Notes under the pieces: model-generated
Databases searched by the model: none
Told to the model about the DNA's origin: nothing
What the model saw: only the letters and a program-made list of their open reading frames with translations
DNA from: Hormiphora californensis
Taxonomy: Eukaryota; Ctenophora; Tentaculata; Cydippida; Pleurobrachiidae
DNA: 64,000 bases
Reading direction: 5' to 3'
NCBI GenBank assembly: GCA_020137815.1
Contig: CM035357.1
Coordinates: 1,757,020 to 1,821,019 of the forward strand
Translations under genes and position numbers: made by a program
Shown: positions 33,420-44,216 of the stretch, one piece after another
How the letters are laid out: each line of letters opens with the position of its first letter
How positions within the stretch are numbered: position 1 is the first letter of the stretch

Positions 33420-33786
33420 TTTCAATGGATTGAAGGCAGCTGTGAGCGTCAGGGAAGTCAGGAACAAGTTCTAAACTTTTCAAAATGTCACACTTAGCCT
33501 CGACAAAGTTATTTAACCGGTACTTGACCTGAGCTCTGTTGTACAGAGCTGTGTGATTTGATGGGTTGTGGGAGAGGGACTCCGTGTAATCCTGAATGGC
33601 CTCTGGGAAGTCAACCTGAAGGTAGTGGCACTGTCCCCGGTTATTGTACGCCAGAGAGAGGATGTTGGGGTCTTTAGAAAGAGAGGAGGGAGAGAGGAGG
33701 GTGGAGATAATGGAGGTGTATGTTGCTATTGCTTCTACTAGTTTTCGTTGGGAGAGAAGCTTGTCAGCTCTACTGAGCACTTCCAT
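33370..33786 (-). CDS. TTC32: TTC32-like tetratricopeptide protein
   Basis: A 138-residue single-exon frame, close in length to vertebrate TTC32 (about 150). It consists of three TPR-type helix pairs: a first AIATYTSIIS repeat, NNRGQCHYLQVDFPEAIQDY, and YNRAQVKYRLNNFVEAKCDI. TPRs are protein-interaction scaffolds; the cellular role of TTC32 is poorly known. It lies 174 bp downstream of the PIGS stop on the same strand, and its last 50 bp overlap the C11orf54 coding start. CTACCTCAATTTTAG ends 8 nt before the ATG, consistent with the gene being an internal cistron processed by trans-splicing. Confidence 0.85.
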   Translation of the reverse strand: MEVLSRADKLLSQRKLVEAIATYTSIISTLLSPSSLSKDPNILSLAYNNRGQCHYLQVDFPEAIQDYTESLSHNPSNHTALYNRAQVKYRLNNFVEAKCDILKSLELVPDFPDAHSCLQSIENAIACQRGETNSTTVE

Positions 33787-33960
33787 TTGGCATACTAAAA
33801 TTGAGGTAGTTTGAGTAGCTAAACTTCACAAGTAATGACAGCTTTAACTTGCCTCGGCCCTGTTTAAAAACCAAAAATGGTTTGAACAAAACAAAGATTT
33901 AACCTAAATACTCAAACAATAAATATACAATAACAACAATAACAACAATCCAATCCTCTC

Positions 33961-36900
33961 TCAGTCTGATTTGACCTTATTCCTTCTCCACTCTTTAAGA
34001 AGCTCCAAGTAAGACACCAATAGGGGCAGTCCGACGGGTAAAAACAGGGGAATATAAATTGCAAACTTCTGGTCATCGGGGAAGTAGAGTAGAGCGAGAA
34101 TAGAAGGATCAGAGAATGATTTCTCAGCGGCATCCCGAGCAAGGGACGAGTGAAGGAGAGCCAAGTTGATGTTGCCCTCCTCCATTGCTGTACAAGCGCG
34201 TTCTATCCCGATTATAGAGAGGGAAACCTGGGTGGGATATAACTGAGTTGTGAAGTCACTTTTTAGAAGAGCGATCAACTATTTGCCAAGTGGTTAATAA
34301 TAATACAGTGGTAAATAATAATACAGTGGTAAATAATAATACAGTCGGACCCTGATTTACCGGATTGCTCGGGGAGGAATTGTCCCAGTAAATCGGGGGG
34401 GGGGGGGTAAAACTGGGTGTGACAGTACCTGATCTGCGATGTGATCTCCAATGACCATGTTCGGGATAGAATCTACCAAACTTATCAGCGAATTTAGCGT
34501 ATCAACCGACCTGGGAAAAGAGTTAGCAGATTACAAATCAGAAACATTATTATTAGTAGGTACCGAGTCTTCTAGAAAGATGTGACCTGAAAACCAGGAA
34601 CCGACCGAAACAAGTAAACAACCAATCAGAACTCGTCATTTAGGTAACGTGACTGGTTATCAGCCAATCAGGGACCAGTATTACCTGATTCGGTCGGTTC
34701 CTGTTAAAAACCACTTCGAAATAAGGAGAAAGTATACCTGACAACATGAGTTAAAGCGGTCCGTGATTTGAGAAGGAACAACTCCCTGCCATCAATTCTG
34801 CTGTTGTTGCTAGCCCTCAATCCTAACAGCTGTTTTAGCTGTGGTAACAGAACACTGAATACCTCACTCCCATCAACGCTTGATTTTCCCCTGGAATCAT
34901 GTGAAATGTTATGTTCTAACCCTCCCTTTACAGGGTCTAGCTAGGCAATGATACACTAGGTCATGTCCAATATATTGATCTGGACAAGCTGCTGTTAAAA
35001 CGGTACAAGATAGAGCAAATTGCCTAGCTAGACTGTGTTTGAACATAACAAAGAGCAAAACGGTTAATTCCGGCGTCTTTCTTGGACAGCGTCTTTCTTG
35101 GATACATTTCAAGCGGTCTAGCTTTGGTAATGAAATCCCCCCTCTGCGCTAATGCAATAATAGGGGTGACTTCGTAACCAAGTCTAGCTAGATCTAGAGG
35201 ATATATTACAATGCAGTATGCAAGTTTTAATGTGGTATCAATAAAATGTGGTATCAATAAAATTGATCATTCAACTCGTTACACTCATATTTTGAGTTCT
35301 CTGTTATGCCACATAATTCTAAATCGACCTAATTCTTATACCCAACCGGCAACCCAGAAGTGGGTCAGTTGTTTTAGCTTGGAAATATTTCCGTTTGAGT
35401 TTTAAAGAGGTCATGCTTTGTTCCTAACACAACTCCCTAACACAACTCCCTACACAGATCATGTCATTTCGCGGGTTTTCCACCGCCGTGATTTCAACAT
35501 CAGTTATTTTCCTTGTAATACTTTCCTTTCAACCTTTGATCAATGAAGGACAAAATAACAACCTTGTGATTGTGGACCATGTCAATGTGAAGTTTGAACA
35601 ACACAATATAACGATCGACGTTATAACAAACGACACGAAGGAAGAGGAAAAGAAGGAGGAAGTTTTCATTGTGTTTGTGATTCCAATTAGACCTACTGAT
35701 TTTGAACGACGTCAAGTGATACGTGAAACATGGGCAAATCCTTCCAGTTGGACAGACTTTAAGGAGAAAACCAATACGACATCTCCCAAGGACGAGTTCT
35801 ACCGAAGATTTGCCATCATGTTCATCATAGCCGATCCAGATTTGGAACACAAGGAGGCTGCAGCTGCCAGGGAGGAGGTAGAAAGTGATGATGAAACAAC
35901 TGAAACGACGGGAGAAAGCAATGAAACAACTGAAACGGCGGGAGAAGGCAATGGCGATAATAATAGCGAGGAAGAAGATGACCCTGATATTAGCCAGTTG
36001 TTAAAGGAAGAAGCAGAAAGGTACGGTGATATTTATGATGTGGATGGGCTCGATAAGGGGTATCACATGATAAAAGACAAGATTCTCGGGGGAATGAAAC
36101 AGAGCTTGGTGCTATACAACGCCACCTATATCATTAAAACGGACGGAGATATTTTTGTCAACATCCCTGTCCTGATCAGGAGACTGAAATCAGCACCCCG
36201 AACCAGCCTTTACACAGGGGCTTGCTACGTACATGTTATATTAATAGAACCCACTGTCAGAGAGTACCTCAATACACATGGTGTCAAAACATATGGGCGC
36301 TTTCCCAATTGGAAATACTGCTTGGGAGGAGGGTACATCTTATCCCGTGATGTGGTGGAGAGGATCATGGACCTGTCACAGGAGGTTGGAAGGATTCCAA
36401 TCATTGCTGAGGACATGTACACGGGGTATCTTGTGGACAAGTTACAAGAACCAGCAGTCCCTGCAGTGGGAAATAACGGATGGATGCAGTTGGATAATGC
36501 AGATCCTTTAGTGTTGAACACCAAGGTATTTCTTCACGGGTTTAACAAATTGGAACTTTTTGTACAGATTTTAGACAGTCTCAATGAAATTCCATTTTTA
36601 CCTGCGGCTGATAAGCACCACATGCTCCCAGGACATGGATACTAAACTATGTGTGCAAAACATCAGGGCTTTGTTATGTTCCAACGGGGCATGGTAAGAG
36701 AAGCCGAGGGTCGAGCATGGCAAGGACTCAGGGTTTGGGCTTTCTAAATTCATTCAATCCATTTTGTCTTTCCAACCCTCGTTGTTTCACGAAGTCATTA
36801 ACGTTAAGAACATGATAAAATAATGCAAATCCAACCGAAAGTTGTGCAAGAAAGATGCTGGAACCAACTGTTTTGCTCATGTTATACCGTTCTCTCACAA

Positions 36901-37301
36901 CAACCTAGTCCAGATCAATATATTGGATGACCTAATATGTAGTTAGTCCGAGTTTTGGGGCAAAACAAGCTAAACAATTTCACAATTTATCCGGTCCAAT
37001 TACTTAGTGTTGTAGAGGAGCACAGCACCGAATTGGGGTGAAAGGAATGTCGCCAAACTTTGGAAACTACCGTCATTTTTTCTGATTGTTAGAGGACTGA
37101 ATTCGGGCTCGACTAGGTAGACTATCAGGTTGATGTCGTTTGAGGTAGAAGTTCCCAGCTTGCTCTCAATGGGCGTTATAAGATGAGGTAGTGAGGACTG
37201 AAAATAGTGATCATAGGGGGAGATAGAAATAGAGAGATAGAGAGAGAGATATAGAAATAGAGAGATAGAAATAGAGAGAGAGAGAAAGAGAGAAATGGGG
37301 T

Positions 37302-37333
<32 letters not shown>

Positions 37334-37337
37334 AATA

Positions 37338-37383
<46 letters not shown>

Positions 37384-38387
37384 ATAATGAAGTAAAATTA
37401 ACTCTTACCTCACTGATATAAAAACTATCTCCATTCTGAGCAGGTCTGTGGGGCAGCGTCACATATCTCACCACCTGGGTTTGGTAGGTAAAGGTCGCTA
37501 TTGCTGCTAGCTCCTTGAGGAAGGGTGCAAGGTACTGTTGTGATGCTTCAGCCAGATCATGTGGTAGTGAAATGGTGGAGGGGTCAGGGTTAACAACCGT
37601 CACTAGAATGTTGTAGGAAGTTGACACCGCCATCGCGTTCATTACACTCTGAAAATAGTAGTTGTGAATAGTACATAGTTGTGAGTTAAGAATCAAATAC
37701 TAGATACATGATGAAAATTATGATAATATTACCCACAGTAATACCCTCAGTATAATAATACCCACAGTTTGTACCTGATCGGGGCTGTTAGAAAAGACGT
37801 GATTTTTGAGGTTTTCCAAGTCAAGATAATTTACAATATCACTCCCTACTTCCGCCAACTTTCGATCCATCTTTTCTACTGAAATTTTCACTCCATCCCT
37901 AGTTATTTCTGCTTTAGATGGACGCTTCACATTATTTGTCAGCATCACAGATGGTCTCTTGTTTGTGCATTTCTCCGCACTAATTGGCAAAATATCAAAG
38001 ATGGCGTTTCCTTTTGGGGTTCGGGATAAAAGATATGGTTTCAGAGATGTTATCAGACTATCAACTCTATCTTGGGACACATCTGAAATAATGGAATGCT
38101 GTGAGAATTTGAAAAAGTGATTATTTTGACTCGTGACAGGGCCCTGACTCATGGCTGATACAGTTTTCTTATTATTCTCTCGTTCTACCTTCTTTATCGA
38201 AACACACATCGACTGGAATGGAAAGAAGAACCTTTCTGCTCTTTAATTCCCGTAACTTTTGATGAGGTAGGTTTGCCCGGTAGGTGTCGGTGGTGTGCCA
38301 CCATAATGGGACACCCAGAACAACGATAATCAGTGAGTAGTAGAGTAGATTGATCCTTTGAATTGATTTTGGCAGCCATTGCAACAT
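33961..38387 (-). CDS. PIGS: PIG-S, GPI transamidase subunit
   Basis: Exons 38387-38189, 38082-37775, 37648-37409, 37197-37004, 34890-34738, 34510-34429 and 34278-33961 join in frame to about 497 residues (human about 555). An N-terminal membrane span (INLLYYSLIIVVLGVPLWW, then HTTDTYRANLP) and a C-terminal span (FAIYIPLFLPVGLPLLVSYLELL) enclose a lumenal domain with family signatures such as DPSILALLYFPDDQKFAIYIP. PIG-S is part of the ER GPI-transamidase complex (with PIGK, PIGT, GPAA1, PIGU) that attaches GPI to proteins. The C-terminus EWRRNKVKSD is basic and cytosolic. AACCTCTAG ends 1 nt before the ATG. The 2.1-kb fourth intron contains an entire plus-strand GT31 gene. Confidence 0.93.
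34342..34405. mobile_element. CAGTCGGACC palindromic MITE, degenerate
   Basis: ACAGTCGGACCCTGATTTACC ... CAGTAAATCGGGGGG, preceded by two GGTAAATAATAATACAGT repeats. It lies in the last PIGS intron. The right end has degenerated to a G run. Confidence 0.65.
34595..34703. mobile_element. 109-bp palindromic hAT-like MITE (copy 5)
   Basis: In a PIGS intron. The flanking 8-mers are CTGAAAAC and TTAAAAAC, an imperfect duplication, and the central E-box is mutated (GTAACGTGAC), so this copy is older. Confidence 0.88.
34911..35052. mobile_element. ~140-bp MITE with TGTTATGTTCTAA ends
   Basis: GTCTAGCTAGGCAAT (about 34930-34945) pairs with ATTGCCTAGCTAGAC (about 35018-35033), and the outer TGTTATGTTC pairs with GAACATAACA. 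Related ends are at 10007-10068, 40948-41010 and 56558-56618. Confidence 0.75.
35461..36645 (+). CDS. GT31 beta-1,3-galactosyltransferase-like type II membrane enzyme (nested in PIGS intron)
   Basis: A single-exon, 394-residue frame. Residues 8-27 form a signal anchor. GT31 motifs are in order: RRQVIRETW (83-91), DVDGLDKGYHMIKDKIL (193-209), KTDGD with the metal-binding DxD variant at 228-230, GGGYILSRDVV (289-299) and EDMYTG (317-322). Such Golgi enzymes transfer Gal or GlcNAc from UDP-sugars to glycans. Residues about 136-180 are an acidic Glu/Asp/Thr insertion with two near-identical ETTETxGExN units, unusual for the family. CTCCCTACACAG ends 3 nt before the ATG. The gene lies antisense inside a PIGS intron, and its lack of introns suggests retroposition. 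Confidence 0.87.
   Translation: MSFRGFSTAVISTSVIFLVILSFQPLINEGQNNNLVIVDHVNVKFEQHNITIDVITNDTKEEEKKEEVFIVFVIPIRPTDFERRQVIRETWANPSSWTDFKEKTNTTSPKDEFYRRFAIMFIIADPDLEHKEAAAAREEVESDDETTETTGESNETTETAGEGNGDNNSEEEDDPDISQLLKEEAERYGDIYDVDGLDKGYHMIKDKILGGMKQSLVLYNATYIIKTDGDIFVNIPVLIRRLKSAPRTSLYTGACYVHVILIEPTVREYLNTHGVKTYGRFPNWKYCLGGGYILSRDVVERIMDLSQEVGRIPIIAEDMYTGYLVDKLQEPAVPAVGNNGWMQLDNADPLVLNTKVFLHGFNKLELFVQILDSLNEIPFLPAADKHHMLPGHGY
37209..37382. repeat. (GA)n microsatellite in PIGS intron 3
   Basis: GA/GATA-rich tract between two PIGS exons. Frames across it are artefacts. Confidence 0.92.
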
Positions 38388-39890
38388 TCTAGAGGTTATT
38401 GCAGGGGAATCAGCGGGCCGTAGGGGTGTCCGAAAGGCGGGAAAACTTTAAAAATAGCCTTCAAAATAAGATTATGAAAGCTCAAGCCTCGAATATGCAG
38501 TGGGGGCGCCCAAAAGCCAGGCAGAAACACTTTCAGACGAGTTTGAAACTTTAAAAAAGTTAAAAAAACTTAATAAATAAATAAATAAATAAATAAATCT
38601 TTAAAAACTTGTGAAACACGAAATGCATCGCTTGTGGACTAAATTATCGCGCGTTACGTTTTATGCTGCGCATCATACATCGGTGCATAGAACGTTTTTT
38701 GAAGTTTTCTTTTTCGCATTTTCTCTTCCAGCAGTGTTTGCCAAGATCGAGAGTGCTCTCCCGTGGCCAGGCGCCAGCGTTAAATTTCTGGGTGTTTTGG
38801 GAGTGCTGACAAACGGTTTTTTAGGGTTAGGGCTAAAGTAGGGTTAGGGTTGGGGTTTGGGTTGGGGTTAGGCCTTGACATTCCCTACCAGATAAATTTT
38901 GAATCAGCCAAAACGGTTGAGTGGTTTGGTGGTTAGAGCCATTTTAGTGAATCAACTTTTTTGGCAGCGCGCACCTGTAAACAGGCCTCCAAACACCCAG
39001 ATCGTAACGGCGCCCCTCTCCCGTCTCGCCGCCTCAAAGGCGACCTATTACTGGAAGTTTGATTGAAAACTGAAAAGTGCTGTTCGAAGGGCCTGTAGCA
39101 AATGCCAAGAAGTGTGATACGCCTGTTTTCTGGTTAATACTGCTGAAAAAGTACCATTCACATTTCACAGTGCACTAACGTTTGCACATATCCTTAGTCC
39201 CTACCTGCTACCAGAACTAAAGGGACCTGAGCCCTAGTCCCTACATCGAGTGCCAAGTTGAAAGTGAAATTTAAAGTATATCACGAAAAGCCTACTCTAT
39301 TCATCTTCTGTATTTGGATTTGTTCTTAAAGGGCCCAAACATGTCATCACAGATCCACCGACGACCAAGTACCAACATTGATCCACCGACGACCAACCTT
39401 AAATCTTCGTCACGGATCGGATCACATCGGACATCCATCAATATTTCTAAGTAATTCTCTTGATCACTTTCTCTCTCGCTTTGAGAGATTGACGAGATCC
39501 CATGCCGCACACTGTATCTAAATCTCTCTCGGCTCAAGCACACGCCACACATATTCTATGTGACTCATATCATACACTATGAACTTTGATAGGGTACGCA
39601 AAGGCCGAATTGCGTCTCCTAGTATCACTTAACCACGAGCTACGGTTTTGGCTGTCATAAGAAGGACTTGTGATGCTGTAAAGACCCTCTGGTTCTGAGT
39701 TAGTAATTCAACTTTGTTCATACACTTTGATCTCCACTTAATAAAAGTATAATAGTAAGGTGTGCCGTAATTTTTTCCTTTGATTGTAAAACACGAATGA
39801 AGCACATATTTTGTAGATTTGAGAAAAATCAGTAGCTTCTTTCAAACTGAAATTAAAATCTCTGCTTTCTCCCCTATCAATCATCTTCCA
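38388..39890. other. Intergenic between PIGS and CAP-like gene
   Basis: Contains an AAAT microsatellite (38570-38600) and the telomere-like MITE at 38768-39016. A weak minus-strand frame at 39301-39552 has no recognisable domain; GATCCACCGACGACCAA occurs twice within it. Confidence 0.5.
38768..39016. mobile_element. MITE carrying TTAGGG telomere-like repeats (copy 1)
   Basis: Inverted ends GGCGCCAGCGTTA...CTGGGTGTTT and AAACACCCAGATCGTAACGG flank a core with TTAGGGTTAGGG-like units (38820-38870). A second copy lies inverted at 50027-50290. Confidence 0.8.
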
Positions 39891-40623
39891 TCAAGGATAA
39901 ACAAACTGGTAGACACAGTAGATTTTACCAAGACTCCCAGCGATCCTCACTTCACAACCTACACTCATTTCAACTGCCCCCGCTGTGTTATTCACGATGG
40001 GACTCCACGCTGATACCATGTAGTCTTCACAGAAATGTTTTACCATAACCTGGCGAAATTAAACAAGTTAGTTGAACAACCTTTCAGGGGGGGGGGAGGA
40101 ATAATTAATCACAAGTATGTTTCTTGTTGATAGAACATGTAGCGGCAAGAATACTTCTAAAAAATTCGTCTAAAATGTTAGAAAAAAATGGTTCATGTTT
40201 GTCTAATCCACATCTATTGTCAGATTACAGGCAGCAGCAATACTTCTTAATACTTGGTCTAAAAGAATAAATGGTTCATGTTGGTCCCTAATCCACATCT
40301 ATTGTCAGATTACAGATACACTTTAAATAACTTACGTTATCATCGATTCTCTTCAACAGCAACAACCCATTGACCCAATCATCATCAATCACTCCATAAG
40401 TTTCTTTATCCAATATATTCTTTGCTCGTTTTGCCATCTTCTCAGACCATGGCAGTTTGTGGTAGTCCACATGTCTCTCTTTCAAACATGCCCTAATGTA
40501 ACCCTCCCCAATAATTGGATACTCATCATCTTGGTGTAGAGAATCCGAGGCTGTAGCGGAGTGTGGGGAGTTGGAACCGGAACATGCCACAAGAAGAGCA
40601 AGGAGAGAGAAAAGTAAAGTCAT
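39891..40623 (-). CDS. Small secreted CAP-like protein
   Basis: Exons 40623-40336 and 40049-39891 join in phase to 148 residues. The start is a signal peptide (MTLLFSLLALLVACSGS). LPWSEKMAKRAKNI resembles the helix that opens CAP/SCP domains (W-x-x-x-LA-x-xA). The second exon resembles the CAP core: HFCEDYMVSAW, then VGCEVR, and a final YCVYQFVYP like the usual VGC...VC-Y end. CAP proteins are extracellular and sterol- or lipid-binding in several lineages. The domain is shorter than usual and the catalytic-like His/Glu set is not clear, so the assignment is tentative. The gene is divergent from DAD1, 476 bp apart. No splice-acceptor motif is evident next to its ATG. Confidence 0.6.
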
Positions 40624-41099
40624 GAGATGCCAAATGGATTGTGGAGTGGTAGAACAGGTGGTTAATCTGGGTCTAATTTAAAGGAGTGCCTTCACAGAGA
40701 CAGATGGATTGTTAGACAGACAGAGAGAGAGAAACAGAGAATAAGAGATGAAAGGGTTAAGAGAGGAACGTAGGAATAGTGAGAGACAGATGGAAGAGAG
40801 ATGAAAATAGTGGCACCAGCATTGGCGGAGACAATGAGCTAAATTTACTAATGCCGACACAACTAGCACCATCTATAAAGTCACGTGTTTTTCTCAGAAG
40901 ATACTCAATTGTGTGCCAAATTTACATTTTAGTTTTATCTCCCCTTGTTCTAACCCTCCCTAATACAAAATTCCCGCGGTACGATGAGGGAGGGTCTAGC
41001 AAGACAAATCTGAAATCTCCCCTATTTCCCCCGCTTACTAACTTTCTCTCCCTCCTCACCTATTAATATCTTATCCACCTCTAGCAAGTCCCTGAAGAA

Positions 41100-41934
41100 A
41101 TGTCCTCTCCCAGTATCTGTGAAGTAGGTAGCCGCCTCGTCCAGGAGTACACCACTAAAACTCCCCAGAAACTGAAACTTATCGATGCCTATTTGGGGTA
41201 AGTACACTTGAATCCCTGGACCGCAAAGTTGTTTTGGGAGTTGGAAGAAGGTCGGAAGAGGGCGGTGTTAGAAAAGACCTAAAATATATATGGTGGGGAT
41301 AGAACCAGAAAAGGACAACGCATCATTCTAAGAACGGGTCGGTTTAATTAACCCATTATCTTCCCCTCCCACAGATACATCATGGTAACAGGAATTATCC
41401 AGTTTATCTACTGTTGTCTAGTCGGTACTTTCCCCTTCAACTCCTTCCTATCTGGCTTCATCTCAACTGTGGCCAGCTTCATTCTTGGAGGTAAGTTTTT
41501 AGATAAATCCTGGTTTTGCCACGACTATCACTGATAGTTGATACCTTTCCCGAAAACATCTTCAATTATCCATAAAGTCCATATTTTTTCAATTGTTCCC
41601 CCAAACTCATGAAATTGTGAAATTTGAAGTTTTGTTGTGCACACCACACGTTAACATGTAATAAGCGTGCAAAACAAATCTGCACACTAATTTAGGGGGG
41701 AACAGTTGAAAAAAATGGAGAATACTTCAATTTATAGCTTTACTTTAGTTCTAAATTTTTTAACCAAATCTCCCTCCACTAAACAAATCTCCCTCCACTT
41801 CAGTATGTCTGAGGATCCAGGTGAATCCCGCCAACAACATCGTCTTCAAGGACATCTCAGTGGAGAGGGCCTTTGCTGATTTTATCTTTGCTCATGGTGT
41901 CCTGCATCTAGTTGTCCTCAACTTCATCGGTTAA
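41100..41934 (+). CDS. DAD1: DAD1, oligosaccharyltransferase subunit
   Basis: Exons 41100-41197, 41375-41490 and 41804-41934 join to 114 residues, the family length (113 in human). The sequence follows DAD1 throughout: [47 protein letters not shown], and the end [29 protein letters not shown]1/Ost2 is a three-span ER membrane subunit of the oligosaccharyltransferase that N-glycosylates proteins, and its loss triggers apoptosis in mammalian cells. CCACCTCTAG ends 15 nt before the ATG. It is the first gene of a five-gene plus-strand run. The last three codons are the first unit of an 11-bp tandem repeat. Confidence 0.95.
41588..41712. mobile_element. ~125-bp MITE in DAD1 intron 2
   Basis: TTTTTTCAATTGTTCCCCC pairs with GGGGGGAACAGTTGAAAAAA. 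Same family as 9938-10135 but without the nested insertion. Confidence 0.78.
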
Positions 41935-41974
41935 TTATCGGTTAACTATCGGTTAACTATCGGTTAATTATCGG
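41926..41974. repeat. 11-bp tandem repeat starting inside the DAD1 stop region
   Basis: ATCGGTTAAYT is repeated four times plus ATCGG. The first unit encodes the final Ile-Gly-stop. Confidence 0.85.
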
Positions 41975-42335
41975 AGATAATATCTTAGAGCCTGGACTAT
42001 CTCCTTGGGGAAAGAGTTGAACTCTCTCAGAGCATTTATTTTTATTTTGCCATATAATTTAAAGTTGACAGTTATAAAGTATGTGTATGAACGATTGCTT
42101 GTGATTGTCTTGAGAAGAAAACATGTTTGAGAAATTTCACTTGTTTCCATTCTTACACGTCCCACCCGGTATAAACTTTCAGAAAATCCCCCCCCCCTCA
42201 TCATGGCGAACAAAACTATACCGAATCGGGTTGGTCTGATTTTGTTCGTTATGGCGGAGGGTTACCTACAAACAGCCCCGTCAACTCCTCTCCTCCAACA
42301 CCCCATTCTAGTTACTCTCCTTCTCTTGTAGTACC

Positions 42336-43034
42336 ATGGTCATGTCAGAGGAAGGCCAGGGTTCAGATGACCAACCTCGAAAGAGACTAAAGTTCAGATG
42401 TTACAAACCGGCTGATGAAACACTGCAGGACCGGCAGGTAAGTTGTAACTATGATAACAATGTGGTAACCATGGTCACATTATTGTGGGCTGGACGCTGT
42501 GGTTTGTCATTCAATTAACAGATTTGTGGCAATTATTGGGCCCGTATTGCATTGTGTTCCTCGACCCTTGCTGTATCTAAATCCCTGGATTTTTATCGGT
42601 TTTGTTCCACTGATTCCCAAAATCTAAAGACCAGCCTTTCATCAGTATCAACTTTTTTTCCACCAGATTGCACCTGCCTCATCTCTCTCGGTTGATTCTG
42701 AGGTGAAGAAGATAGTTGAAGAATCCAAGATAGCTGGTTCGGCAGAGATCGACCTCAACGCACTAGCTCCCAGGTAAAATTTGTACTTTACCTCTCTGAA
42801 AACTTCACGATCTAATCAGAATATATTATTCTATGAAGACCTATAGTGTATACTGTATAGTCCATACCATCATTTTCTAATACTATTTCTCCATATATTC
42901 CCAGAAAAGAGAACTGGGATCTGAAGAGGGATGTCGAGAAGAAACTGGCCAAGTTGGAGAAGAGAACAAAGAGATCCATGGCAGAGATGATTCGAGAGAA
43001 ACTGAAATCAGAAAACTCACTTTCTGCTGATTGA
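42336..43034 (+). CDS. CCDC12: CCDC12-like spliceosome-associated coiled-coil protein
   Basis: Exons 42336-42437, 42667-42773 and 42905-43034 join to 112 residues. Signatures of the CCDC12/Cwf18 family: KRLKFRCYKPADETL (family RLRNYVPEDEDL), IDLNALAPRKENWDLKRDVEKKLAKL and a basic coiled-coil end (RTKRSMAEMIREKLKSE). Cwf18-type proteins are components of the Prp19-associated spliceosome. The family's usual ~30 residues N-terminal to this region are missing. TCCTTCTCTTGTAG ends 4 nt before the ATG, so either a cis exon further upstream encodes them or the mRNA is trans-spliced here and the protein is short. The DAD1 stop is 401 bp upstream on the same strand. Confidence 0.85.
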
Positions 43035-43529
43035 TGTAACTTGATAGATATCTTCACCACCAAACTAAAACAATCTCTATTTAACGCCCGACACAGAAAG
43101 TATATATCTATTTTTATTTGTTTCCTATATCATTGACCGTTTTTATCCCATAAAGATTTGAGTTTTGGACCTTTTTGCCTCACTCCTTTCTCTCCCCGAG
43201 CGATGATTTCTCTGTTCACTCTCGCCAACGCGGCCACTCTTTTCTTGAATGTGACGCGCCGTGGTTTCAATATGCGGGGAGTTCAAGTCGTCAGCACTCG
43301 ACTGACGTATCTGGCTGTAACGCGAGCAAATGTAAACCGCGGCGCTCTCTGTTTCAGTTTTCAAGTCCGATTTATGAGTTTGATTCTGAGCTGTGCCTTG
43401 TGGTTTGTTGTGAGTTTGAGTTTTGATGGGGTTTTGCCACGTCGTTCACTGCTCAGGCCCTTGATCCGTCATTAAAAGCTCGAAGTGTACCCCAAAAATT
43501 AATCCCAACTCCCCGATTAGGTTTTTAGG

Positions 43530-44216
43530 ATGGAAGGAACAGTGCAGTTTGTTCAAACAACACGTGGAAACGATAAAATATTCCGCGTTCTTCAATACTC
43601 CCTCCGATACTTCATCGCCAAAGGACTGACATGTCGTCAAATTAGCTCCCTAGAACATCACATCACATTAGCAAGGAAAATAGCACGAACAACACGAGAT
43701 TTTGAGTATTTTCAGAAAGGTTTGGTTGCCATTGGTAACCCAGATAAAATAGAGGCTGTTGGTAGAACGGTTGCAGCATTTGGGAAGTGTTGCTGGTTAC
43801 TGACTGATCATATTGACCTGTTGTACCGGATAGGAGTGATGTCATCTAAATCGGGTAGCCCTGTATCAAAATGGTCGAAGATATCGAACTGGTTGTGGTT
43901 GTTGGGTTATCTGGGTTCAATATTACTCTACCTTCGACAGCTTTCAATAGTCGAGGATCAAATACTTGAGGCACAGAGGACGTTTATTGGAAATGGACTT
44001 GCCGAGTCAATTAATGAGGAAGAGACAGATGTACAGGTGGTAGAGCTGGACAAATTAAAAGAATTAAGATCCTCGATTTGGGTCGATGTGATACGAGAGT
44101 TATTGGACTGTGGAATTCCAGCGGGATCTCTGGGATTAATGTCAATGTCGAGTGGTAGTTTTGCTGGAGTTCTCTCTTCTTGTGTAGGAGCCTACCAAGT
44201 CAATAAATCTTTATAA
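43530..44216 (+). CDS. PEX11: PEX11-family peroxisomal membrane protein
   Basis: A single-exon, 228-residue frame. The N-terminal half has the PEX11 amphipathic-helix region (NDKIFRVLQYSLRYFI) and a lysine/arginine-rich segment; KCCWLLTDHIDLLYRIGV matches the conserved LLDH-type motif; WLWLLGYLGSILLYL is a membrane span and a second hydrophobic stretch (SLGLMSMSSGSFAGVLSSCVGAY) ends the protein. PEX11 proteins elongate the peroxisome membrane and promote its division. Assignment to the A, B or C subtype is not attempted. GATTAGGTTTTTAG ends 1 nt before the ATG. It lies 495 bp after CCDC12 and 493 bp before BCAP31, same strand. Confidence 0.9.
   Translation: MEGTVQFVQTTRGNDKIFRVLQYSLRYFIAKGLTCRQISSLEHHITLARKIARTTRDFEYFQKGLVAIGNPDKIEAVGRTVAAFGKCCWLLTDHIDLLYRIGVMSSKSGSPVSKWSKISNWLWLLGYLGSILLYLRQLSIVEDQILEAQRTFIGNGLAESINEEETDVQVVELDKLKELRSSIWVDVIRELLDCGIPAGSLGLMSMSSGSFAGVLSSCVGAYQVNKSL

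Noticed and set aside
38820-38872. Chromosome end suggested by TTAGGG repeats
   Set aside because: Repeats are short, internal and shared by two MITE copies flanked by ordinary genes.
39301-39552. 83-residue minus-strand frame
   Set aside because: Contains an internal short duplication, matches no family I recognise, and has no splice or start context.
42190-42335. Upstream coding exon for the missing CCDC12 N-terminus
   Set aside because: ATGGCGGAGG occurs here, but no segment resembling the family's KERLKALR region was found with a fitting donor.
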